Below are positions 8,568-17,184 of a stretch of DNA of 17,995 nucleotides, piece after piece. The DNA is taken from assembly GCA_000750105.3 (NCBI GenBank), contig JPHH03000146.1:1-17995 (forward strand). Direction: 5' to 3'. Every line of letters starts with the position of its first letter. The stretch's first letter is position 1. A program made the position numbers and the translations under genes. The notes beneath the pieces are model-generated. The model was not told where the DNA came from. It made no database searches and saw nothing but the letters and a program-made list of their open reading frames with translations. This DNA comes from Tolypocladium sp. Sup5 PDA-1 (taxonomy: Eukaryota; Ascomycota; Sordariomycetes; Hypocreales; Ophiocordycipitaceae).

Positions 8568-10043
8568 TTACTCGATCCTGCAGCCGCAAACCAAGCATTT
8601 CGCATTTTCGGTCCAGATACGGTCACCACCTAAAGCGTTTTGCCTCAGGTCGGCAATCTCCCATACTGTTAGTACATGGTCAAGCTTGAGCTTTGCCTCG
8701 AAGAGTTTTTCATAGGGCTTGCTCCCCGCTGCCTTTTTGGACCGAGTCTTCTTTACCAACGACGATCTCGATTGCTTTTCGGCGGCCGTGACTAGTGTTC
8801 CGGGCGCAGGCGATTCGATCGGCTTAGGCGTGAAGTCGACGATCTGCCCCGCCGGGACTGAATCGCCGGTTGTGTCCTCCCCTGAAGCGATGGGGGATTG
8901 TGTTATATCGCCCTTCACTTCTGTCGGGGCTGCGATTTGTTTCTCGTCCATTTCTGCTTTTAACACAGGCTCGTCCGCCCTATGTGGCTTATCCGTCCCC
9001 AGATCCTTATATACTCCCGTGAGAACGGCGTCTAGAAGACATTCGTAGTGCAGCCATTGCCGGCAATGGGTACTCGAGCAGCCGACTAACATCCTGTCTG
9101 GGTTCGCCGGGGTCTTGCACTCACACACGAGGTCGATAATCTAGACTAGAGATGTCAGTTTCCACAATACGCCATACCTCAATAGAAATTATCGGCAACG
9201 TACAGAAAGTTCCGCTGTACGACAGTCAAACGCCTGCCGCTAGTATAGCGCACCCTGGACGTCTTCATCGTCTGACTCTATCTACTGGTTGACAACGACG
9301 CGCGAAACAATACTGACAACGCTGATAACATCCACTAAGTCTATGTAAGTTCCCATGCATACAAAAGGTGGAGCATTAGATGGGAGGAGTAAACCTACTG
9401 TGGTTGGAAGCTATCAACTCGTTCTGGCCATGGTAACGCTGTCGTCCTGACACTAGCTTGTTGTTGTCGAGGGTATTCGGAGGCAGCTCATCCGGTGAAT
9501 ACATCCAATAGACGCGCGCATAGACGTGGTGCTTATCTAATGCCCTGATTTCGAGGATCTTTGCTACCCAGTAGTCCGTAAGCTGCGGCGGCCTTTGGCG
9601 TTCAGGATCATTGTTGGTGGCTTGTTGTCGCTCGATGGTCCTATCATTGGCAACATAAACGTAATCCTCGATGCAATATTTAACACTATTAACTATGCAA
9701 AGGTCTCGTTAAGATCCCTCATTCGTGCAAACCGATGTGAAGCTTCCGGGGAGCACTTACGAACAAAGCTATTGTAGCGTTTCATGTCGAACCACTGCTT
9801 GCGCGGCTCGATGTCATAGGTCATGTCCATCGTCTGATGCGTCTTGAACTTGCCCTTAGGCACGAACGGCGACGCTTGTACCAACTCCTTCCTGTTGTGA
9901 TCTGTGTCATCGCGCTTCCGCTTCTTGGCGGCATGGCCCCGTTCCTCACTAGAGGGGCCTGAGATTGTGGTCACGGTAAAGACACAATCAGCACGATCCT
10001 TATTCCTGATCGCGCGGGGCTGCTTCCTCGCTCTCGAAGTCAT
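8568..10043 (-). pseudogene. BAH-PHD domain protein pseudogene, minus copy
   Basis: Exons are 10043-9761, 9692-9399, 9334-9204 and 9140-8568. The introns, 68, 64 and 63 nt, have GTAAGT, GTAGGT and GTACGT donors and TAG acceptors. Phases join correctly throughout, and exon 2 is 294 nt, exactly as in the plus copy. The N-terminus is MTSRARKQPRAI with a KKRKRDD patch. The BAH domain follows: EDYVYVAND, DYWVAKILEIRALDKHHVYA, VYWMYSPDELPPNTLD, YHGQNELIASNHM. Exon 4 has the PHD cysteines CECKTPANP...GCSSTHCRQWLHYEC, and the last pair CLVC only at the extreme C-terminus, separated by a roughly 130-residue insert. Together these suggest a chromatin reader. Exon 3 holds two TAG codons (9284-9282 and 9242-9240) where Trp is expected (VNQ*IESDDE and ALY*RQAF), both explained by TGG to TAG. 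Exon 4 is completely open. The start at 10043 is preferred by alignment, but the frame is open to 10121. Confidence 0.85.
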
Positions 10044-11610
10044 GGTCGAAACGACGATATTGCAGTCCGATAAAGGTTCGTGCGCCCCTTCGCGATGGCC
10101 ACACGCGTACATTGTCGACATGTAGGCAACGGCGACGCGCTAGTGGACAAGTGGTGGGGCGACGCAGCGACAACAATGAGTTTTGATTAGGACAATCCCG
10201 GGCCAAGGGCTAAGATTAGCCGCGGTGTGCCAAATGAGTGGATGCGTGGGTGGCTTCCGCGTTTGGGTCTTTTTTACGGGTCCTGAGCGTGGCACAGGAA
10301 TATGATCTGCCGCGGGCAGAGTTCAGGAAGGAAACCTCACCAGCAGCCACGCAATCACTTTAAGGTACTGTACGATAAGTTCGCAGAAGCCACCAGGCTG
10401 GCTGCTGTGGGAGATACTGCAACTATATGCCCCAGAAGAGACTTCCTCGCCGTCGGAAGAACTATGTCCCTGGCACCTTGTGCAGTTGCCATTTTGGGCC
10501 GTAAACGGCACTACGTGTCTTTTAGAGTATATTGTGTCTCTTTATAATGCTGGGAAGCAGCGGCCGTTTCTGGAGGCGCTATGTCTTAGCTATAACCCTA
10601 CCTCCTTGCCCGCTTTTGCTGCACGCGCACACCTCTCCACACACAGACTCCCACCTCGTAGCCTCTAAAGGCTTGGTGTGAGAATAACATCAGCCAATCG
10701 GCTCCAGAAAGAGGGTCAATATCACGTGATGAAGAGTTAAAGTAGTAGGACTAGTCGGCAAAACTTGTACCCGTCCAGACTGTCTCCCTGTCCTTAAGCC
10801 ATAGGTAGTGACTGTTGCGTGCCTTGATCATCAATTGTTAGCGGAACTTTCTTGACTATCCGCAGCTGTAGTGAAGCAGCCAACCTTTGGCATATGGTTA
10901 AGCGTTTCTAATGGGCTACATTTGAGGCACGCAATTCACTGTACAAGCCACATCCATTGATAGATATCTTACACCATTGTACCCCTCGCTACGTACACGC
11001 GCGTCACCGTCCCCAACTTAATGGGCAACGCAGAAGATCCCGGAGCTAGAAGCGGCCTATAGAGCAAGAGCAAGATGTGACCAAATGGAGCTGCGTTTCC
11101 GTGTGCTCGAGGTTTGTTGGCGCCAATTCTGGATCTGGAGGCAGTGAGATGGGAGTGTGTGTAACGCGTGAGAAGGTGAGATAATTGACTGGTAAAGACT
11201 CTTGATTTCTAGCTAAATGAGTGGAAAAGAGCTTCCTTTTATCTGTGCCGTTGAGGCCTGTGATGCCTTGTAATCCAACGTTGGCTGCGTGTTAGTCGTG
11301 TTGGTGGCGTTAGACTTCGCGATTGAGGCGTTTACAGCTTCAATTGAGTCCCGAGTCATCAATGCAACGAGGCTTCATTCATCAATGGAAGAAGGCAACG
11401 AGGCTTGATTCCTGAATGCACACACCGAGTCATCAATGTGATGTGGCGGTTGTGCGGTGGATGTGATAGTGTGGAGAGATAGCGTCGCCTCTAGAAATGG
11501 CTGCTGCAGGAGGTGCTGGCTGGGATCAAACGAGCGATTCCCGACCAATGTTTTGCCCGTGCGTTGGGGCCATATATGGCTATATTGTTAAGGCTACGTT
11601 CGCGTAGGCT
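10044..11610. other. long stretch without a supportable gene
   Basis: Short open frames (10302-10547 plus, 10511-10323 minus and others) show no known motif. Within 11340-11440 there are short interspersed repeats: gcaacgaggctt at 11364 and 11395, and ccgagtcatcaatg at 11351 and 11425. I see no LTR ends, tRNA or promoter that can be defended. Confidence 0.4.
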
Positions 11611-11676
11611 CAGGCACTGCTCAGGCACTGCTCAGGCACTGCTCAGGCACTGCTCAGGCGCTGCTCAGTCACTGCT
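11611..11676 (+). repeat. 11-bp tandem repeat, six copies
   Basis: The unit caggcactgct is repeated four times exactly (11611-11654), then twice with one substitution each (caggcgctgct and cagtcactgct). The period of 11 is close to one helical turn, and the array is non-coding. Confidence 0.95.
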
Positions 11677-11795
11677 TGACTTGTATATGTAAATGAGGCA
11701 TGGATGCTCAGTTCTCAGTGTCCCTGGCAATGCTAACATGCCGCGGTCTTTCATAGACGGACAACTTCTAGCTTTTTTACCTTTATGGCGCCTTC

Positions 11796-12178
11796 TCATC
11801 CGCGCTCGCTGCCACCTCCTCCGGCTTCTTTTCTTCTTCTCCCTTTAGTGAGAAACAGGTTTAGCTGCAGATTGATGACAATCTCGCCGATTGCGACAAT
11901 TATCGGGAGGGCAATAGTCAGTAGAATAACTGCTCGAACCCGGCCCCCTTGAATGTTGACGAAATGGCGGTTTCCAAGTACGAATGGAAGCATGGACAAC
12001 GCTACCACGGCTGACCGCCTTAATATAGTCCACCATGTTTATTACCGTGCGCGTAGCGATCGCCTCTTTCTTGTGCTAATTTACCTCGACCGAGAAGGCC
12101 GTTATAGCCGTGACGGGTTCACAGAGGGTGATAAAACCGAGATTGGAAAGAGTCTTGTGAAGCCCAACTATAGAATCT
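11796..12178 (-). pseudogene. decayed fragment with a membrane segment, family unknown
   Basis: One minus-strand frame (12178 to about 11990) reads LDSIVGLHKTLSNLGFITLC and EPVTAITAFSVEVN, then TAG at 12078-12076, then HKKEAIATRTVINMVDYIKA. A second frame from about 12008 continues LPFVLGNRHFVNIQ and a hydrophobic stretch, AVILLTIALPIIVAIGEIVI, then a basic tail ending at 11796. The two pieces look like one protein joined by a frameshift near 11990, with one probable transmembrane helix near the end. I do not recognise the family. It sits 35 nt downstream of the Myb/SANT pseudogene and in the same orientation. Confidence 0.4.
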
Positions 12179-12212
12179 AGCATTGCTAAAGATAACGACA
12201 CTACTCCTTCAC

Positions 12213-13936
12213 TTAACTCATTTTACGCCATTGTTGCTTGACTACTAACACCGTCCGACCGAGTTTAGAAGTAATCCAGGACTCTGACTTACTCTCCTTC
12301 TTCCACGCTCGCAGTTTTTCTACTTCTACCTCAGACCACCGGAGGCGCTTGACGGACACACTCCTAACTCTAGTCTTAACGCTCAGGGAATCATCTTCGT
12401 CTTTATCGCTGCTAGAGATACTATCGTCATTACTCCGACTAGAATACTCGTCTAAGTAACCGAGAGAATCTTCGTCCGACTCTCTACAACCACTCTCAGA
12501 GGACGTAGATCGTTTACGTAGGTTATAACGCCGCCTCGAGACGTTGCTTACGGGCTAGTCATGCCATGCGTTGCTCGAAACTCCTTCGGACGATAGAGAG
12601 TATAGTAAGAACAGAGTTTCGAGGAGGGCTATACGGAAAATCAAGCATGATTTGCATTGCCTAGTTTGTCCCATCTCTTGCGCTCCCGGTACCGTTAGAA
12701 GGATCCGAGCCAGTAGCGATAGCAATATGCCGCTCTAAGGAGGTTGCCTTGTTATCGCGTCTCTATATAGACGGGAGGCGGATTGTCTTAAAGGTTGTCT
12801 TAGAGGCTATCTTAAAGGTTGCCTAACAGAGAAGGCTATCGCGTCTAAGGGATGGCTTGCGGGAGGACTAATGGGGCCGCTACTTTGAGCCGTGGCTGAA
12901 TGCTAGCTGCGCGTGGGATAGCGGCCGTGTGCATTCGGGGCCAATCGATTGCTATCGCGGTTATGGTTATGGCTGCCCTTGATATAACGAGTCGGCAATA
13001 GTCGACGAGACGTGCCGTGAGTAGCAATTACATCGTCGACTAGTGCTAAAGTAACCTTGCAAACACCTAGCTAACGCAGCAAGGTGCCCCGTTTAGCAAT
13101 AGAGGGCATTCTTCGTCGCTTCGCTTCCCGTTAATCATTAGTACTACTATCCTCCTAGCTATCTACTAGTAGTCGCTTCATCCGTTTAGAAATTAGCATA
13201 GTGTCTCGCTATTGACCTGCATCTAGCTAACGCTAAAAGCCCGTGTCACCATCGAGTAGGCTCTCCAGGGATGATCTCGTAGCGGTGCCAGCTCTGGACT
13301 AGGTCAACTCTGTCTAGATCGCAACATTATCGGCAACCTCTATAGTAGGATCCGAAATTAGTGCCGTGGAGGGTGAGGCCATTAGCCTCGAGGACATCTT
13401 ATCAGCCCCCCTGTCCTCCTCCTCGATATCTTCCAGGCCAATAACAGACCCTAGATAATATTCCATTAGGTTCGCACCTTATATAATGCACTAGGAGGTG
13501 ACTACCTTAATCCGGGCTATCATCTGGAACTGCCTCCGGCATATCTGCTGCTGTCTGAGGCGCAGGGCTTGATAAAAAGCTCGGATGCTCGTGGACTTCT
13601 TTGCCACCCGCATTGGAAGCAGGGTACCTGTCTAGGAGATGCGAGTCGGTCTATATATCGTCAAACCAACCGAAGCTGGTTGAATCGAGCGTTATCACGC
13701 CCGGGTCTCTGGCATGTTAGCTATAGCTGAAGTTTCGCAATAGGGACTTCTTTTTACGACGAACCATTTATCTCCAAGAAGCTTTCTGCGACGAATTGAG
13801 AGGGTTGTTCTTCACTATGAGCTCCCGGTAGTGTGACATCTTTATGATGTCTCTTAGGTGCAGGAGCTATGCGCTTTGGCTTTCGTCGTCTTTATGACAC
13901 AGGAACATATGGTTTGAACTTTAGGGGAGCGGCTAT
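12213..13936 (-). pseudogene. Myb/SANT-like domain protein pseudogene
   Basis: Three frames join into one decayed gene. 13936 to about 13757: IAAPLKFKPYVPVS, stop, RRRKPKRIAPAPKRHHKD; the first codon is ATA, probably a former ATG. About 13750-13466: DPGVITLDSTSFGWFDDI, stop, TDSHLLDRYPASNAGGKEV, with stops at 13719, 13653 and 13509. 13466-12213: a single frame of about 417 codons with 12 premature stops (13316, 13301, 13235, 13229, 13211, 13157, 13133, 13073, 12905, 12809, 12737, 12557, given as first bases), all TAG or TAA. Its end has an acidic Ser-rich linker and then KRLRWSEVEVEKLRAWKKES, WITSKLGRTVLVVKQQWRKM. The spaced Trp residues fit a SANT/Myb-type helix-turn-helix DNA-binding domain at the C-terminus. 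The original product was probably a nuclear protein. The stops fit RIP of CAG, CAA or TGG; the two frame changes could be indels or lost introns. Confidence 0.68.
12783..12830 (-). repeat. 12-bp in-frame tandem repeat, four copies
   Basis: Four imperfect 12-bp units (ttgtcttaaagg on the plus strand, 12783-12830) lie inside the Myb/SANT-like pseudogene. Read on the minus strand in the pseudogene frame they give a Gln-Pro-Leu-Arg-type four-residue repeat (RQPLR*PLRQPLRQS), so the array expanded as coding sequence before or during decay. Confidence 0.75.
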
Positions 13937-14016
13937 GACGTAGAAAAACCGGATGTACGGTATCTTGGGCTAGGGGTTGAAAAAAGAAGAGGGAGATACT
14001 GAGAGGAATGGGAAGC

Positions 14017-14026
14017 CTTTTTATCT
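14017..14026 (-). promoter_or_regulatory. TATA-like box of the Myb/SANT pseudogene
   Basis: On the minus strand GATAAAAAGG is followed by a pyrimidine-rich leader (CTTCCCATTCCTCTCAG...CTCCCTCTTC). It lies roughly 80 nt upstream of the presumed start codon (now ATA) at 13936. Confidence 0.4.
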
Positions 14027-14360
14027 AGAGGCAATTCCCCCTCTCGTGGGGTGCCAGCCGCGGCCCCAGCTGCAGGAGTCTGCGAACCGACCTCGGAGTT
14101 GTCAAATTCACTATTCAAAGGTTCTTCCGCCGAGAGGAGGAAGCCGCAGGCTGCAGGCCAGCGTTATTAGCGGACCCCTTTGTCCCTCTCCCTCGAAGTT
14201 GCTAACCTTTACCCCTGAAATGCCTAGCCCTCTCAGAATGACATGGCTGAACCCACATCCTATTTCCAATGCAACACATAACCAACAGCGAAGTTTCCGC
14301 GACCTTGCAGCCATTTCGCCAGGCTAGGCCGGTGGAACTTATCCCTGCGGCGGTAAGGAG

Positions 14361-14488
14361 CGGGCTGATGATCCATCCATTGCGTAATGGAATCACAATC
14401 AGCGTGACCATACGTTCGACAGAGAGACAGGTTAATCGGGAGAGCACATCACTCGTTAGTCGAATCAACCGGGACCAACAAGTTCCAT
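14361..14488 (+). repeat. repeat family 1, copy at 14.4 kb
   Basis: The first 34 bases (cgggctgatgatccatcc and onward through tgcgtaatggaatc) are identical to 16256-16289. Similarity then continues with substitutions to acaagttcc at the end. Confidence 0.85.
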
Positions 14489-14886
14489 GCTTCTCGGCAT
14501 GTCCCTGAGCCGAAGCAGCCCTCCATCCGTCGCATGGGGCTCGAGACCGACGTCAGACGAGGCCTCCTGCCCATCAGCCGACATTTCCCTGACTAGCAAG
14601 GCGTCGCCTTCCTTTCCCTTCTAGGTTGGTTCGCATCAACAGACCTTTCCGAGAACCCGGCAGAGCGCCCAGTGGTGTAACAAGTGTAGCAAATACGACA
14701 TGCAGTAAGACCACGACGCCGCGGAAAACTGCCAGCCTGTCGGCGGCTGGCCCCTGAGTCCAAGCAGCCCTGCATCTATTGCACCGGGATCGAGACCAAT
14801 GTCGACAGGACCGCCCTGCCCTTCTCGAATCCCCGTCCGTGTGCCCAACGTTGTGATAAGTGAGGCAGATACGACATGCAGGGGGA

Positions 14887-15010
14887 TGTCAACGCTAGTG
14901 CATGAAGAAGGCGTCCGAGGTGCCTTTCCCCTCTTGCCTGTTGAGGGAAATCGAGACCATTGCTTGTGACAACGTTTTGCCTAGTTGAGTAATTTTGAAG
15001 AGCCCAGTGG
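14887..15010 (+). repeat. repeat family 2, copy at 14.9 kb
   Basis: It matches 16610-16738, including an identical 22-base stretch (gagggaaatcgagaccattg and 2 more bases) and a shared agagccca end. The two copies are separated by about 1.7 kb. Confidence 0.8.
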
Positions 15011-16080
15011 ATGGCTTCTGTGGATGTCACCAAGCCAAAGCAAGGTTGTTGCATCCAGCGGGCCTGCCGTGAGAGGTCCCAGATGGCTCACACGTGCTTG
15101 CATGGAGGTAGATATCAGGTCCGCGGCCACCCGGCCAAGGCCAGCTCCTGTCCGGTGTCCATGAAGCAAGCTGTGCTGGATGCATCGGGAGGATTCGTGC
15201 CGCGAAGAAGTGGCAGCCCAGTGGTAAGACGGCTGGACCATGACATGCACCTGTACCCCCCTTCATAGCCCTGCTTCCCGCGTATGAGAGTCAAATGTGA
15301 TGGGCTAGACCCTGCGGATTTGTCGCTGTGCGGTATTCGCTCCCCGCCACGACTCAAAGATCGGCAGTCATCGCCTTGCTCCGTCATGCCCGCCTCCAGC
15401 GTGTTCGGGCGCAAGTCTGTGCATATCTGCCCTTGTTTTGCAAGGAAGGAACTGATAGGACGTCCGTTGCGTAATCATGTCGGAGTAGCTCGGAGTGGCC
15501 AACATGCCTCTCGGCGGAAAGCTGAAGGCGGCTGGATAAGGCGAGACAAGAGGGGTTTGTAAGCCAAAGACCATGGCCAACTGTCGAGTATGCGTCTCCG
15601 GGTCGCCCTTTAGCAAGCTGGCCGCCTTCCAACTGGCTGGTACCCCGAACCGCCCCTGAGATGCCTCTCCATCCGCGACACCACCATCGATGCAATGTCG
15701 GTAAGGCCTCCATGCCCCCGCACCGAACAATTGCCTAGGAAGCACGACGTTACCTTCGTTTCCCTCACCGGGTTCAGTCGGCACTGACAGACCTTTCCAA
15801 GTCCGGCAGAGCGCAGAGTGGTTGCCAGAAGGCAGACACAACATGCAGTGAGTTGTCAACTCGACTGCCTGAAACCAGCGCTCGCGAAGGCCATCCATCC
15901 TTCTCCGTGCAGGAGGACTGAAGCAGGAGGGCGAGACCTGCCGCGGAAAGCTGCCGGCCATTCGAGGATGGACAACGGGCAAGCGCCTCAGCTTGCTTCC
16001 CACCCCACCCCCTTTGTGATCGGCGCCCCAGGTTGGCCGAGTCTTGCGATCCCGCCGCGATAGCAATTTGCCAATGCGCC

Positions 16081-16200
16081 TTGCCGCGTCATGGCGGGCT
16101 GACAGTCCCTTCTTGCGTAATGGAATCTCGTTCGGCGTGATCATGCGTCCAATAGCAAGGCAGACGGACAGGGCATCGTTGCTGCCCCAACTCACGACCT
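16081..16200 (+). repeat. repeat family 1, copy at 16.1 kb
   Basis: It begins ttgccgcgtc, then has gcgggctga, ttgcgtaatggaatctcg and ggcgtgatcatgcgt, as does the next copy, which starts 160 bases downstream. Confidence 0.8.
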
Positions 16201-16240
16201 GCAGATTCATGTCCGCCCGCAAGTCCGTATGAATCCGTCC

Positions 16241-16382
16241 TTGCCGCGTCGAGAGCGGGCTGATGATCCATCCATTGCGTAATGGAATCTCGGTTGGCGT
16301 GATCATGCGTTCGATGGTGAGGCAGACTGACCGGAAGAACACGTAACTCGTTGGTCGAATCAACACGGGACAAGTTCCGTGT
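16241..16382 (+). repeat. repeat family 1, copy at 16.3 kb
   Basis: It begins ttgccgcgtc and then shares 34 identical bases with the copy at 14361. It ends in cgttggtcgaatcaac and acaagttcc, matching the 14.4 kb copy. Confidence 0.85.
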
Positions 16383-16450
16383 CTGTTAGAAGGATTCTTG
16401 GCTGGCGAAGGATCCTATGCCGCCCCTAGAAATCGCGAGAGAAGCGTTTG

Positions 16451-16612
16451 TGTCCCATGCATCCCGCGGCTGTGTTCCAGGTGCGTCGTACTCTCGACTC
16501 TCCCTGGGCCGAAGCAGCCCTCCATCCGTCGCATCGGGGCCGATGTCGACGAGGCAGCTCTGCCCATGAGGCCGACATCCCCCTGGAACACAGCCGCGGG
16601 ATGCAGGGGACA
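16451..16612. repeat. 31-bp inverted repeat with 100-bp spacer
   Basis: Arms 16451-16481 and 16582-16612 are reverse complements with a single mismatch (core atcccgcggctgtgttccag). The match weakens outward over a further 7 bases. The right arm is continuous with the family 2 repeat, so the left arm looks like an inverted partial duplication of it. The spacer is a family 4 unit. Confidence 0.9.
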
Positions 16613-16738
16613 TCAACGCCAATGCAGGAAACAGGCATCCGAGGTGCTCATCCCCGCTTGCCCGTAGAGGGAAATCGAGACCATTGCTTGCGACGCTTTT
16701 TGCCTCATTCAGGAATTTCGAACAGAGCCCAGCAAAAG
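16610..16738 (+). repeat. repeat family 2, copy at 16.6 kb
   Basis: Second copy of the 14887-15010 unit. The remaining stretch up to 17184 is GC-moderate, holds no recognisable gene, and ends abruptly at the AT-rich block. Confidence 0.8.
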
Positions 16739-17184
16739 GCATCCAATCGCATCGAGTCGGTCGCGGTCTTCCGTTCGCGAGACGTCGGGGTGTTGATTCC
16801 ACAGTCGCCGAGGGAGGATGGTGGGGTGAACTTCATGCCAGCCCACGAGAGGTGAATAAGCCTCAGGCTGCTGGCAGCATCGTGGTAGGGATAACAAGAC
16901 CGAAGGGTCCAGCCCTGAGCGTAGGTGCTGTCATGGTTTTTGTCTTGTTGCGATGGCCGTGCCAGTAGACGCCAGACGTGATGCGTAAATGGAAGGATGA
17001 CTAAGTGTGGCGTGGGAACGAAGGGAGAAAACAGAGACTCGAGTGGTACATGGCAGGAGATGGAGGGGCGCCGCCGTTTTATGGGCGGCGCAAAAGCGGC
17101 GAGGGATGGAGGGGCCGAGAATTGCCCGATGAGGCAACCACCGGATGTGGTGGGCCAAGACCACCATTTCCGGAGGCGGACATG

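Larger units (their letters stand above)
14361..16740. repeat. GC-rich mosaic of duplicated repeat units
   Basis: Several diverged repeat families alternate here. Family 1: 14361-14488, 15410-15500 (weak), 16081-16200, 16241-16382. Family 2: 14887-15010 and 16610-16738. Family 3: 14641-14705 and 15787-15855, sharing agacctttcc, cggcagagcgc and acatgcagt. Family 4: 14502-14598 and 16500-16580, sharing ccgaagcagccctccatccg. The long minus-strand open frame 16366-15368 (332 codons) runs across several units and repeats itself internally (RMITPTEIPLRNG, RMITPNEIPLRKK); it has no recognisable domain and is best seen as a by-product of the repeats. Identity looks moderate, so the array is old, and it is not AT-shifted like the block at 17185. 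Confidence 0.75.

Noticed and set aside
10302..10547. Plus-strand open frame upstream of the minus BAH gene as a divergent gene
   Set aside because: No recognisable domain, no promoter signals, and a competing antisense frame.
15368..16366. Longest open frame of the window (332 codons, minus strand)
   Set aside because: It runs across several repeat units, repeats itself internally because the DNA does, and has no recognisable domain; the equivalent frame is broken in other copies of the units.
14361..16740. CRISPR-like or rDNA-spacer interpretation of the repeats
   Set aside because: Units are long, diverged and irregularly spaced; there are no regular spacers and no rRNA sequence.
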